The position numbers were made by a program, and so were the translations under genes. Positions 1-9,866 of a DNA stretch of 64,000 nucleotides are shown in pieces (position 1 is the stretch's first letter; each line of letters opens with the position of its first letter). The stretch is taken from assembly GCF_030052815.1 (NCBI RefSeq), contig NC_079501.1:97604190-97668189 (forward strand). Reading direction: 5' to 3'. The notes beneath the pieces are model-generated. The model searched no databases, was not told the origin of the DNA, and saw only the letters and a program-made list of their open reading frames with translations. Origin of the DNA: Hevea brasiliensis. Lineage: Eukaryota > Streptophyta > Magnoliopsida > Malpighiales > Euphorbiaceae.

Positions 1-533
1 ATAGTTAAGATTGATATTTTACTCTCTGAGTGACGCTCACTCTGTTCAAAAATTTTTACAGCCACGGGAGGATATTTTGTTGCAGGTTAACTCGCCTTTT
101 ACCTCGCAGTTTGTTTATCAATATTGTGTAATTTTAATTACTCCTAGAATTTCCGCATGTGTTAGCAGTAATTATTTGAAATTGGTCTGTAATATTATAT
201 TCATGTTGGACATGTAAACTTAATATTTTAAGTCTGTTTGATGGATTGGATGAGGGAGCTGAGCTCCCATTTATTATTATGTTGATGAGTATGTGGAGGG
301 TGAGCTGAGCTCCCCAATGGATTGTTTATTGTGTTTACAGGTCGGGTGAGTCGAAAACTCCCCGTTGGAAAGTCCATTTTATGGCCGGACTCTGTCCGTT
401 TGTTTTCTTGATATTGGGCCCAAATGGGCCTTAGAGTTGGGTTAATGAATAGTTAAGGCTTACTACGGGCCTCGGGGGCTTTAGGCTGGCCCAGGTTCTA
501 GTGCCGGTCCGGCCCATAGGTTGGGTCGTGACA
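1..533 (+). repeat. 5' LTR (3' portion) of the Tekay-type gypsy element
   Basis: This stretch matches 7502-8038 nearly base for base and ends in GTGACA directly before the primer-binding site. The first ~120 bases differ from the 3' LTR mainly by single missing bases. Confidence 0.95.
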
Positions 534-537
534 AATG

Positions 538-550
538 TGGTATCAGAGCT
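538..550 (+). other. Primer-binding site, initiator tRNA-Met type (gypsy)
   Basis: TGGTATCAGAGCT follows the LTR end by four bases. It is the usual plant retrotransposon sequence complementary to the 3' end of initiator tRNA-Met, from which minus-strand DNA synthesis starts. Confidence 0.93.
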
Positions 551-761
551 TAGGCTCCAGATTCCTAGGGAAAAGTTGTCTAAAGTGTTGGGAAAAGTCT
601 AATAGGAGTCACATGCGGAAAAATAGGGTCCATATTCGTCTTGCATTATCGTCTTTGCTTCTAGTTTCTGCTCCATATGTTATGTATAAATATGAGTCTA
701 TAGAGCTGTGTAATGAGCAGTTTTGAATTTTTGTGGGCTAATGCTGCTGAATTTCAGGAAA

Positions 762-2019
762 ATGCGTAGAAGCAGGAGAGCTGCCACTGCACCAGAACCA
801 GATGTGCCTGACGAGGTGTCAGCACAGGATGAGGCGCTTTGCCAGGAGGCGGGGTAGGAGGCCTAGAGGCTGCTCAAGTAGAAGAAGCGACTACCCACGG
901 TCGAAACGATCTTTCATGGCACAGGGTCCCATGGACCCCATGGCAGCTACTCTAGCTGGTATGCAGAGAACCATCGACATGATGGCACAGTATATGGTCC
1001 AACCTCCACAGCAGCAGCAGTCCACCGCACCAAGAGGGGAACCTTACAAACAGATCATAAATTTTAAGAAGTTGGTGCCTGGTACCTATGATATGTCAGA
1101 CGATGCATATCGGTTTTTGGATTCTATGACGAGGCGGGGAAAAGAATTCTGATTGGTGATAGAAGATTGATAGAATGTATGCAGCACGTCATGGGGCCCA
1201 TGCCTAGACAATGGATGAATGACTATGTGTTACCCCGGATGGAGGGTTTGACATGGGCTCAGTTTGTGGAACTGTTCATTAATCGGTTTGTGCCAGAAAG
1301 CTTCAGAGATCAGAAACAGTGGGCCTTTGAGGCCTTAAGACAGAATGGCAGGTCTGTAGATGAATATGCTACAGAATTTCTGGAATTGAGCAGATATGCC
1401 CCTACAGCAGTATCTACAGAAACTATGAAGGTGAAGAGGTTCCTAAAGGGGCTTGATAGGAGGTATGCGAACCTGGCCATGATGTCGGATCAGTCTTTTG
1501 ACGTGGTAGTTGATCGAGCCAGACAGATAGAGATTAGCTATGCTGCGGATGACAGTGGAAGAGCAAAGAAAAACAGAGCAGAGGGTTCCTCAGGTGTCCC
1601 TTCCATGGGTACTCCGGACAGTGGTGGCCAGGGTAATTACAGAGGAAAGGGTAGGAGCAAGAGAAGTGGTTTTAGACACAGACCACGAGGATTCAGACCA
1701 GGGTACAGATCCAGCAGTGGTCACAGTTCGAAATCTGGCCGATTGGTGCAGTTCAGGATCCTCTTTGGCACCGTGTGCACAGTGTGGAAGAGGACATTCA
1801 GGACCTTGTTTGATGGGGTCAGGAGTATGCTTCAGGTGTGGCCAATCAGGTCACTTTGCTAGAGAATGCCCCATGTTTAGCGAGCCACAGATGGGGTCAC
1901 AGGGTTCTGTTGCAAATGTTCCTCGCCAGTTGTATCCGGGTGCTTCCAACATGGCGGCGATCGATTCGATAGCCAAGGCCGAGGACAAGGGGCGTGTATT
2001 TGGAGGCGGTCAGAGGTAG
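762..2019 (+). pseudogene. Broken gag of the gypsy element (capsid and zinc knuckle)
   Basis: Gag would form the virus-like particle and bind element RNA. The likely start is the ATG at 762, read for 27 codons before a stop. Capsid-like coding then continues in another frame to 1152, shifts again at about 1167 (retrotransposon gag domain, with a motif like WAQFVELFINRF), and shifts once more near 1720. The CCHC zinc knuckle, CFRCGQSGHFARECP, lies near 1830-1875 in the frame that ends at 2019. At least three frameshifts are needed to explain it, so no functional Gag can be made. It is followed by the protease region. Confidence 0.85.
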
Positions 2020-2108
2020 AAGTCGATGTCGAGTTACGCCACTCAGGGTAGGGTCAAGCTCGAGTTTTCACCCTAACCCACCAGGATGCTCAAGCTTCAA
2101 ATGCAGTT

Positions 2109-2543
2109 GTGGCAGGTATTCTTACAGTGCATTCTTATGAGGCTCGTGTTTTGATAGATCCGGGTGCTACGCACTCATTTGTCTCCCCTGTGTTTGCCAT
2201 GAGGTTGGGTAGAAACCCTACAACCTTAGAATGCCCTTTGTCGGTAGCTACCCCACTTAGTGACAACATAGATGTAGACATGGTATTTCCGGGCAGCCCA
2301 GTGGTAGTGGATGGAAAGATCCTCCCAGCAGACTTGGTTCCTCTACCAGTAATGGATTTCGATGTAATCCTGGGGATGGACTGGTTGGCAACTCATTATG
2401 CCACCTTAGACTGCAGGAACAAAAAGGTATACTTCCACATACCTGGTGTGGAAGAGTTTAGCTTTGATGGTGACAGGAGCGTGGCTCCATATAATTTGGT
2501 GTCAGCAATTAGTGCCAGAAAAATGTTGAGGCGTGGATGCTAA
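2109..2543 (+). pseudogene. Gypsy aspartic protease region, active site altered
   Basis: The retropepsin-like domain would cut the Gag-Pol polyprotein. The motif near 2150-2185 reads LIDPGATHSF, where the family has D-S/T-G; the middle residue is proline here. The second conserved block, VILGMDWL, is present near 2365-2390. The frame closes at 2541-2543 with a TAA, and the same frame continues directly into the RT region, so this looks like one nonsense change in a once continuous Pol rather than a real gene boundary. Confidence 0.85.
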
Positions 2544-2549
2544 GGGTAT

Positions 2550-3515
2550 TTGGCATTGGTGAGAGATACATCTGTAGAAGGTGTCAGCATGGAAAATGTT
2601 CCTGTTGTCAGAGAATTCATGGATGTCTTCCTGAAGAGCTTCGGGGTTGCCACGAAGGGAATAGAGTTCTGCATTGATGTTATTCCGGGTACAAACCCCA
2701 TATCGATGCCACCTTACAGGATGGCACCAGCAGAATTGAAAGAGCTGAAGGAGCAACTACAGGAGCTCTTGGACAAGGGTTTCATACGTCCGAGCACTTC
2801 ACCCTGGGGTGCTCCTGTTCTATTTGTGAGAAAGAAGGATGGGTCATTGAGGTTGTGTATCGACTACAGACAGCTGAACAAGGTGACTGTGAAGAACAAG
2901 TATCCACTTCCTCGGATCGATGATTTGTTTGATCAGCTCCAAGGAGCTAGATTCTTTTCCAAGATAGACCTGCGGTCAGGCTACCATCAATTGAGAATCA
3001 GGAATGAGGACGTGTCCAAAACGGCTTTCAGGACAAGATATGGTCATTATGAGTTCTTGGTGATGTCTTTTGGACTTACTAATGCACCAGCAGCCTTCAT
3101 GGACTTGATGAACAGGGTGTTCAAGCCATTTTTGGACCGTTTTGTCATCGTTTTCATTGTTGACATTATAGTTTACTCTCGGACCGAGGAAGAACACGTG
3201 TGGCACTTGAGGATGGTGTTGCAGACTTTGAGGGAGCACCAGCTATACGCCAAATTTTCGAAATGTGAATTTTGGCTAGAAAGCATCTCATTCTTGGGAC
3301 ACGTGGTTTCAAGTGACGGTATTCAAGTGGATCCCAAGAAAATTGAAGCTGTAACTGATTGGCTTAGGCCTACAACAGTCACTGAGGTGCGAAGTTTTCT
3401 GGGTTTAGCTGGCTACTACAGGCGTTTTGTGCAAGATTTCTCCAGGATAGCGGCTCCCCTAACTAAGTTGACCAGGAAGAATGTTCCATTCATTTGGACA
3501 GATAGTGTGAGGTGA
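2550..3515 (+). pseudogene. Gypsy reverse transcriptase, catalytic Asp lost
   Basis: This is the best preserved part of Pol: 321 codons covering the linker to protease and the full RT domain. Visible family blocks are [42 protein letters not shown] and FLGHVVS. The catalytic pair, normally F-x-D-D near the middle of the domain, reads FIVDII at about 3155-3172, so the first of the two metal-binding aspartates is replaced by valine. The enzyme would be inactive even if the frame were intact. The frame shifts at 3512 into the RNase H part. Confidence 0.92.
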
Positions 3516-4050
3516 GTTTCGAGCTCAAGGAGTGTCTAACCACTGCCCCTGTGTTGACACTACCTGTGAGTGGTGAAGGATACGCCGTGTACTGTGACGC
3601 CTCCAGAGTTCGCCTAGGGTGTGTTTTGATGCAGAATGGAAAGGTAGTGGCTTATGCTTCAAGGGAGCTGAAGAAGCATGAGCAGAACTACCCCACCCAT
3701 GATTTGGAAATGGCGGCTGTAGTCTTTGCACTTAAAATCTGGAGACACTACATGCGGTGAAGTGTGCGAGATATACACCGACCACAAGAGTTTAAAGTAC
3801 ATCTTCCAACAGAGGATTTAAACTTGAGACAGAGGAGATGGATGGAGCTTACGAAAGACTATGATTGCACCATCGGTACCACCACAGGAAGGCCAATGTT
3901 GTGGCAGATGCCTTGAGCGAGAAAATCTTACGCGGTTTGGCGCACATTTCAGAGAAAAGACCATTGATTCGGGAAGTACATGCGTTGATGGATCAAGGTC
4001 TAATCCTAGATCTTTCGGATGAGGGGTATTGTTGGCTCACTTTTCGGTGA
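3512..4050 (+). pseudogene. Gypsy RNase H and connection region, frameshifted
   Basis: The segment 3512-3760 encodes the start of the gypsy RNase H domain, with YAVYCDAS near the first catalytic Asp and [20 protein letters not shown] after it. Reading then shifts; the TDHKSL block is near 3780 in another frame, and the downstream VADALS block that normally ends the domain lies at about 3900-3920 in the 3865 frame. RNase H would remove the RNA strand during reverse transcription. It overlaps the RT frame end by four bases and the integrase frame start by about 30. Confidence 0.85.
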
Positions 4051-5299
4051 GGCGGACTTGAGGGACAGAGTTAGAGTTTCCCAGCACAGAGACCAACAAT
4101 TGATGAAGATCATAGAAAGAGTACAGCAAGGTGAAGGTGGTGAGTTTGGATTTGCCAATGATGGCGCCCTAGTGCAAGGTTCTAGGATATGTGTGCCCGA
4201 TGTGGACAACCTCAGGAATGAAATCATGCAAGAGGCACACTATACACTGTACAGTATCCACCCAGGTTCCACCAAGATGTACCATGATGTGAAAGATAGC
4301 TATTGGTGGAATGGCATGAAGAGAGACATTGCAGACTTTGTGTCCAAGTGCTTGACTTGTCAGAAGGTGAAGTTTGAACACCAGAGACCGTCAGGGAAGC
4401 TGCAAGAGCTCCCTATCCCAGAATGGAAGTGGGAAATGATTACTATGGATTTTGTGACTGGGTTGCCTCGTACCACGCGAGGATATGACTCGATATGGGT
4501 AATTGTAGACCGCTTGACCAAATCAGCTCACTTCTTACCTGTAAAGACTACATACTCTGTGGCACAGTATGCCCGGCTCTACATTCGAGAAATAGTCAGA
4601 TTGCATGGAGTTCCGGCTTCCATAATATCTGACAGAGGGCCCCAGTTCACTTCTCGGTTTTGGAGAAAGTTGTAGGAGGCACTTGGCACACAGTTGAACT
4701 TCAGTACAGCCTTCCACCCTCAGACAGACGGACAGTCCGAAAGGACAATCCAAACACTGGAAGACATGCTTCGCATGAGTGTCTTGGATTTTGGAGGTCA
4801 ATGGGATGAGCAGCTAGCTCTGGTGGAGTTTGCCTACAACAACAGTTATCACTCCAGCATAGGGTTGGCACCCTATGAGGCATTATATGGAAGAAAGTGT
4901 AGGTCTCCTCTGTGTTGGACAGAAATGGGGGAAGCGAAAGTGCATGATGTAGACCTAGTGCAGTACACTTCAGAGGTAGTTCCTTTAATCGAGAACGGCG
5001 AGGGCAGATTTCAAGATGGCGAGAAGAGTTATGCAGACCCCAGACGGAGGGATGTGGAGTTTGCAGTGGGCAACTATGTATTCCTGAAGGTTTCTCCAAT
5101 GAAGGGAGTCATGAGATTTGGAAAGAAGGGCAAGTTGGCACCTCGGTATATCGGACCTTTTGAGGTTACTGATAGAGCTGGAGCAGTTGCCTACCGGTTG
5201 GAGCTACCACCCAACCTTTCTCACGTTCATCCCGTGTTTCACATCTCCATGCTCAGGAAATACATTCCTGATCCTTCTCATGTCACTGTTAGGATGTGA
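4019..5299 (+). pseudogene. Gypsy integrase, interrupted by one stop codon
   Basis: The frame from 4019 holds the N-terminal HHCC zinc finger (His pair near 4230-4262, CLTCQ near 4350-4365) and the DDE core. The first catalytic Asp is in MDFVTGLP (about 4447), the second in [10 protein letters not shown] (about 4630), and the Glu in GQSERTIQTLEDML (about 4735). A TAG at 4673-4675 interrupts the core; the same frame resumes and runs to 5299 through the GPF/Y-like module. The catalytic residues themselves are conserved. Confidence 0.9.
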
Positions 5300-5487
5300 T
5301 AGAGCTAAAAGAGAACTTGACATTTGAGGAGCAGCCTGTAGCCATAGTGGACTACCAAGTGAGACAGTTGAGATCCAAACAGATCCCTATGGTTAAGGTT
5401 TTGTGGAGGAGTCAGTCAGTGGAAGAGTGCACCTGGGAGTCAGAGCGGGACATGCATAGCAAGTACCCTTACTTGTTCAATGCATAA
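5296..5487 (+). pseudogene. Chromodomain at the integrase C-terminus
   Basis: The short frame after integrase has the chromodomain pattern: VRQLRSKQIPMVKVLW, then EECTWESERDM and a closing YLF. In chromoviruses this domain is fused to integrase and is thought to steer integration to particular chromatin. Here it is one frame off from the integrase body, so a frameshift at about 5296 separates them. It ends 63 bases before the 3' LTR. Confidence 0.85.
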
Positions 5488-5536
5488 TCATGTGTTTTAT
5501 TCTGCCTTGTGTAAAAATTCGAGGACGAATTTTCTG

Positions 5537-5550
5537 TAAGGGGGGAAGAA
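5537..5550 (+). other. Polypurine tract of the gypsy element
   Basis: TAAGGGGGGAAGAA lies directly before the TGTAACACCC start of the 3' LTR, the expected priming site for plus-strand DNA. Confidence 0.85.
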
Positions 5551-5822
5551 TGTAACACCCCAAATTTTATTATTTATGAGTATTTTTGATATTTTAATTT
5601 TATTTAAATTTTAGGAATTTTTTTGAGATTTTTCGGATTTTAAAAATCGGGTTCGATTTTCCGAAAATATAAACTTTGATGATTTTTAAAAATTAATTTA
5701 AAGACCACGTGGCAAAACTAAAAATATATTTGGAGTCTATGTATTTTTCTGAGTTTTACGGAATTTTTCGAATTTTGGACCTCGTTTTGGTCCGAGGCGA
5801 GTAAAAATTCAAAATTTTGTAT

Positions 5823-5880
5823 TTCGAATCGAACCGGCCGAATCGAACCGGACCGGATCGGACCGATCGAATCGAACCGG
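5823..5880. repeat. CG-rich short tandem repeat in the LTR
   Basis: Imperfect 10-12-base units related to GAATCGAACCGG follow one another, just before a pyrimidine-rich block and a GCGCGCG run. This is the most CG-dense spot of the LTR. Confidence 0.8.
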
Positions 5881-7203
5881 CTCCCTTTCCTTTTTCTTCT
5901 CCCGCGGGCGTCGTCCCTCTCTTTTCTCTCTCCTCCCCTCCCCTGCGCGCGCGTGTCGCTCCAGTTTCTCCGGCCAAATCCGGTCGATTCGACCACCGAT
6001 TGGACCTGGTCTTGTGTCTAAAATCATCTACTCGGCGAGAGCTTTCCATAGACACCAAGAACGCCAAAATCCATCGAGCGGTTTGTCCGATTTTTGCTCG
6101 GGAAGATTTTAGCCCATTTCGACTTTTGGGCTAGATTTCTCGAAAACCGTGAATCCCACGAGGAAACCGAGGCCACCAAAGACGCTCCATTCGCCGAGAG
6201 CTTAACGCGACATAAATTTCGAATTTTTCCGACACCGTTTTTCGATGGGTCCCACGGAACTTCGCAGTGTAATTTCGAGCATTAAATGAGCTTAGAAAAT
6301 TCTGAAAAATTTATGTGCTAACCCCCGTGTTATGGGCTTCGTGTAGGTATCCTCGATTCGCGGAAATTCGGCGATTGACCAAGTCTGCGCAAATTTCGGG
6401 CGCACGGACCGTGACCGAAAAGTCTCCGAATTGGGCCGAGGTTTTGGCTAACCCCCCATTGTCAGACGTCCCGAGCGTCCCTGAAGTCGGAATCGGCAAA
6501 GGTAAACCCGAACCTAGTTTTTACGTAATTTTCTAGTGCTTAAATAGGATTAAAAATCCATAAAATATTCGTGGTAGCTTAGAAAATTACGATTCTTTTT
6601 GCAATAGCTTAGTAATATTGCTAAGGACCGCGGGGCAAAGTTTTATAATTTTTAGAGCTTGTTTGGGCGCTTTTGGAAAAATGATCAATAATAAGGACTA
6701 AATTGAAATTTTTGACATTGTGATGGATGATTGATTTGATGGGCGGGAGGGCTGTGTGATATGATTGAACTGTTGATGTATGGATTGTGAGTATAGAAGT
6801 GCGTTTTAGCCCTTTTGCAGTTGGGTAGGTCCTAGGTATAGGGAGACTCACCGGATTTTCTACGACTTAGGACGTAATTGGTCTTTTTCTTTATTTGTAT
6901 TGAGTCGATTGTATTAAATAAATGTAATATGATTGTCGTGAGCCGACAGCCTTCTTCCTCCGCTCCAACCGCCACGATAATTTGTCGTCAAGTCTGTGAG
7001 TAAAATATTAATTTTAATTATAATTTCGATATTATTATATGTTCAAGATGCCCATGCATCACTTATATGCATATATTTATGTAGTTAAACTCTAGGCACG
7101 ATTTATGTTGCATTCATAATCATGATGTACCATGGATGTTGTTGTGGTAATTTGGAGCGGTGTGCGTGCGTTGGCGTGCGTGTGATGTGGTGTGGACTAT
7201 GGA

Positions 7204-7325
7204 TAGGACGGGTAGTCACGCGGCTTGAGTAATTGGGATCCGTTCCTCCGAGGGGTAGTCACGGCTTGAGTAATTCTGGGACCCTCGATTTGGTTATTAA
7301 GTGGAAGTCCGAGCTTGAGTAATTA
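7204..7325. repeat. Short repeat in the LTR (three ...TTGAGTAATT units)
   Basis: The phrase (G)GCTTGAGTAATT occurs at about 7220, 7262 and 7312, twice preceded by GGGTAGTCACG. A plausible cis-regulatory or structural repeat of the LTR; function unknown. Confidence 0.7.
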
Positions 7326-8038
7326 TTGGCACCAAAGTTGGATTTAAGAGAGTCAGATAGGGATCGGCTCCCATATGTTATGATTGATACTACAGGTGTG
7401 TGAGTGCTCCAAATTACCTTTTGATGTTATGATGTGAAAATGTTGTGTATGTTGCATTTCACTCTACAAAGTTGCATTAGTTTGAGATAGTTATAGAGAT
7501 TATAGTTAAGATTGATATTTTACTCTCTGAGTCGAACGCTCACTCCTGTTCAAAAATTTTTACAGGCCACAGGAGGATATTTTGTTGCAGGTTAACTCGC
7601 TTTTTACCTCGCAGGTTGTTTATCAATATTGTGTAATTTTAATTACTCCTAGAATTTCCACATGTGTTAGCAGTAATTATTTGAAATTGGTCTGTAATAT
7701 TATATTCATGTTGGACCTGTAAACTTAATATTTTAAGTCTGTTTGATGGATTGGATGAGGGAGCTGAGCTCCCATTTATTATTATGTTGATGAGTATGTG
7801 GAGGGTGAGCTGAGCTCCCCAATGGATTGTTTATTGTGTTTACAGGTCGGGTGAGTCGAAAACTCCCCGTTGGAAAGTCCATTTTATGGCCGGACTCTGT
7901 CCGTTTGTTTTCTTGATATTGGGCCCAAATGGGCCTTAGAGTTGGGTTAATGAATAGTTAAGGCTTACTACGGGTCTCGGGGGCTTTAGGCTGGCCCAGG
8001 TCCTAGTGCCGGTCCGGCCCATAGGTTGGGTCGTGACA

Positions 8039-9169
8039 GATAGCATTTGAGTGGGCCATTTGTAGAAAGTATGCTCTATTAGGTGCAACGATCTTTTTAT
8101 GGTCCAATATAAAAACCATCAAACTTTGATATGCTCATAAAAATAACATTTATATTTCATATCATTGCACTCTTACTCAAACAACAAAAACCAAACACTT
8201 AAAAAAAATCCTCGCAATAGAAAAAATAATAAATCTTCATAAATGGGGAAATACCAAATCTTTACAAAATAGAACATAAGAAATTCTCTAAGAAAAGGAG
8301 ACAAAACTCATATAAATTGAGAATAAACATAAATCTATTAAAAAAGGATACAAATTTAGAGATTATTAAGAAAAATAAAAAATAAATATAAAAATTAAAA
8401 AAAAAAAAGAGAAGAGATAACTACGAGTGAAAATACTTATTAGTGACCACTCCAAATAGCTCAAAGAGGGGAGAGGGAGAGATAGGATCTTTCCTTTTCA
8501 TTCTAACCACATGCAATACAAATTTTTTTTTTTAATTTTTTTTGTTGAAAAAATTCTTTAGAATTCAATAAATTAACCTTTGCTTGGATTGGAGTAAAAT
8601 GAAAGAAAAGAAATGGGAGAAAAAAATGAGTGAAATACTTATTCTTTTTTTCTTATTTAGATAAGGAAGGAAAATTGTAAAGAAAAAGAAAATAAAACTT
8701 GCTTTTCTGATATACTGTTCTCGAAGAGAAAATAAGAAAGAATTAAGAAAAATTACTTATTTATTCTTTATATTTTGAAATTCATTTAAAATTTAAAGAA
8801 TATAATTATAAAATTATAAAATTTTTCTTTTATCTCTACAATTTTTGCTCTTTCAAACCAAATTAATAGATTTTGATTTTGAATCAAACCAAATTATAAA
8901 ATTTTTCTTTGATTTTGAAACAAACCAAATTAATAGATTTTGATCCAATTCAAGAAGAAAACATTAAAACAATATAATTTCAACCAGTTTTGATCTGAAT
9001 ATAAGTCCGAACCGGGCCTTGGCCACGCCTGGTGAAGGGTTTTATTTTGCACCAACTATTTGCGGGCCCAAACCTCCATAGCATGGCAATGACAACAAGA
9101 AGAATAAGAACGGTATGAAGCGAGAAAAGAGTCATTCTCTCATTGTTGTTAGAACCCAGTAGATGGAAG
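8039..9169. other. AT-rich spacer without a supported gene
   Basis: No coding sequence is supported. The stretch holds A-rich and T-rich runs and scattered similarity between 8570 and 8950 (repeated AAACCAAATTAATAGATTTTGAT phrase at about 8858 and 8922) that may be the remains of a small transposon. A short minus-strand open frame at 8980-9225 has no recognisable domain. Confidence 0.6.
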
Positions 9170-9866
9170 GCTTTTTTTTGTGCCAATCCTGCAAGCAAAG
9201 TCCAACTTAAGAGGAGTCTTTTCAACTCTGAATATACAATTCATTTATTTTATAAAATGGTAGTTCTTTTATTTATTATTTTTAACATTTTACATCTGTA
9301 AGTTACGAAAATCCAAGGAAAAGCACAGCATAGACATAAGTTAGTTGGAAAGGAATCTCTCTCTTCAAGAATTTATAGCATTGCTATCTGCTGCACTATT
9401 ATTCAGCATTAAAATCATTCAAGACAATCTTATTTAGCTGTTAGAAGAAGCTAAAAGCACCTAATCCTGCTTTAATTAAATAACTCCTGCCAACAACCAG
9501 TTACAAAGAGAATCCAATATTGAGAATCATATTGTCCACATCTTAATATCAGGCCCTACTGTTTGGAGACTCTGGTTCCAAAGAATGGTAGAATTAGATG
9601 CAAACAAGCCTAAATAAATCTTCTTAAGTATGCCATTTGAGAAGTAACTAGCATAATTGAGAATGAATAGCCACTGTTGTGCTTGTTTGAAGTTGTGACA
9701 AGGAGACTTGAAATATCCCAAAGAAGAAAAAGAATTAACATGAGTTAGTGGACATAATTGAAATGCAGACATCAGATGCATGTCTCTTTCTTGTCGTGCA
9801 GGGTGACCACCAAGTCATGTGCATCATCTAGCAGCTTCCACAAGTTGAGTTGCCCAGCCATGCTAT
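9170..9866 (-). pseudogene. TBC/RabGAP partial duplicate, 3' part
   Basis: This segment matches 62692-63375 in the same orientation: the last ~30 codons of the TBC gene (MAGQL...WKLLDDAHDLVVTLHDK) plus its 3' flank. Reading right to left the coding part enters at 9866 and stops near 9778. At 9867 the match is cut by the TG end of a copia element; it resumes at 27091 on the other side. The two pieces together make one duplicate of the end of the neighbouring gene. The reading frame here is still open, so the disruption was mainly by the insertion. It is probably not expressed as a TBC protein because the upstream part of the domain is missing. Confidence 0.88.
9862..9866. other. Target duplication of the copia element, left copy (gctat)
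   Basis: GCTAT precedes the 5' LTR and GCCAT (27091-27095) follows the 3' LTR, one mismatch. The uninterrupted paralogue at 63372-63380 reads GCTATTGCA, confirming the target. Confidence 0.88.

Larger units (their letters stand above)
1..8038 (+). mobile_element. Ty3/gypsy chromovirus (Tekay/Del type), 5'-truncated by window edge
   Basis: The sequence shows, in order, the end of a 5' LTR, a tRNA-Met primer site, gag, protease, reverse transcriptase, RNase H, integrase, a C-terminal chromodomain, a polypurine tract and a full 3' LTR. The order RT-RH-IN defines Ty3/gypsy, and the chromodomain after integrase places it in the chromoviruses; the long LTR and gag type suggest the Tekay/Del lineage. 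Coding is spread over all three frames with several stops, so the copy is dead. The 5' LTR starts before base 1, so the left target duplication cannot be read. Confidence 0.93.
5551..8038 (+). repeat. 3' LTR of the gypsy element (2488 bp)
   Basis: The LTR starts TGTAACACCCC and ends GTGACA; its last 537 bases match 1-533. It should carry the promoter and polyadenylation signals. It holds a CG-rich block with repeated GAATCGAACCGG-like units (5823-5880) and three copies of a GAGCTTGAGTAATT-like unit (7204-7325). The open frames in both strands at 5718-6134 are by-products of the CG-rich block. Confidence 0.93.

Noticed and set aside
535..726. Small protein gene after the gypsy primer-binding site
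   Set aside because: Lies in the untranslated leader and starts within the primer-site region; no family pattern.
5718..6134. Overlapping open frames on both strands inside the gypsy 3' LTR
   Set aside because: They come from a CG-rich repeat block with few stop codons; no domain, and the region is clearly LTR.
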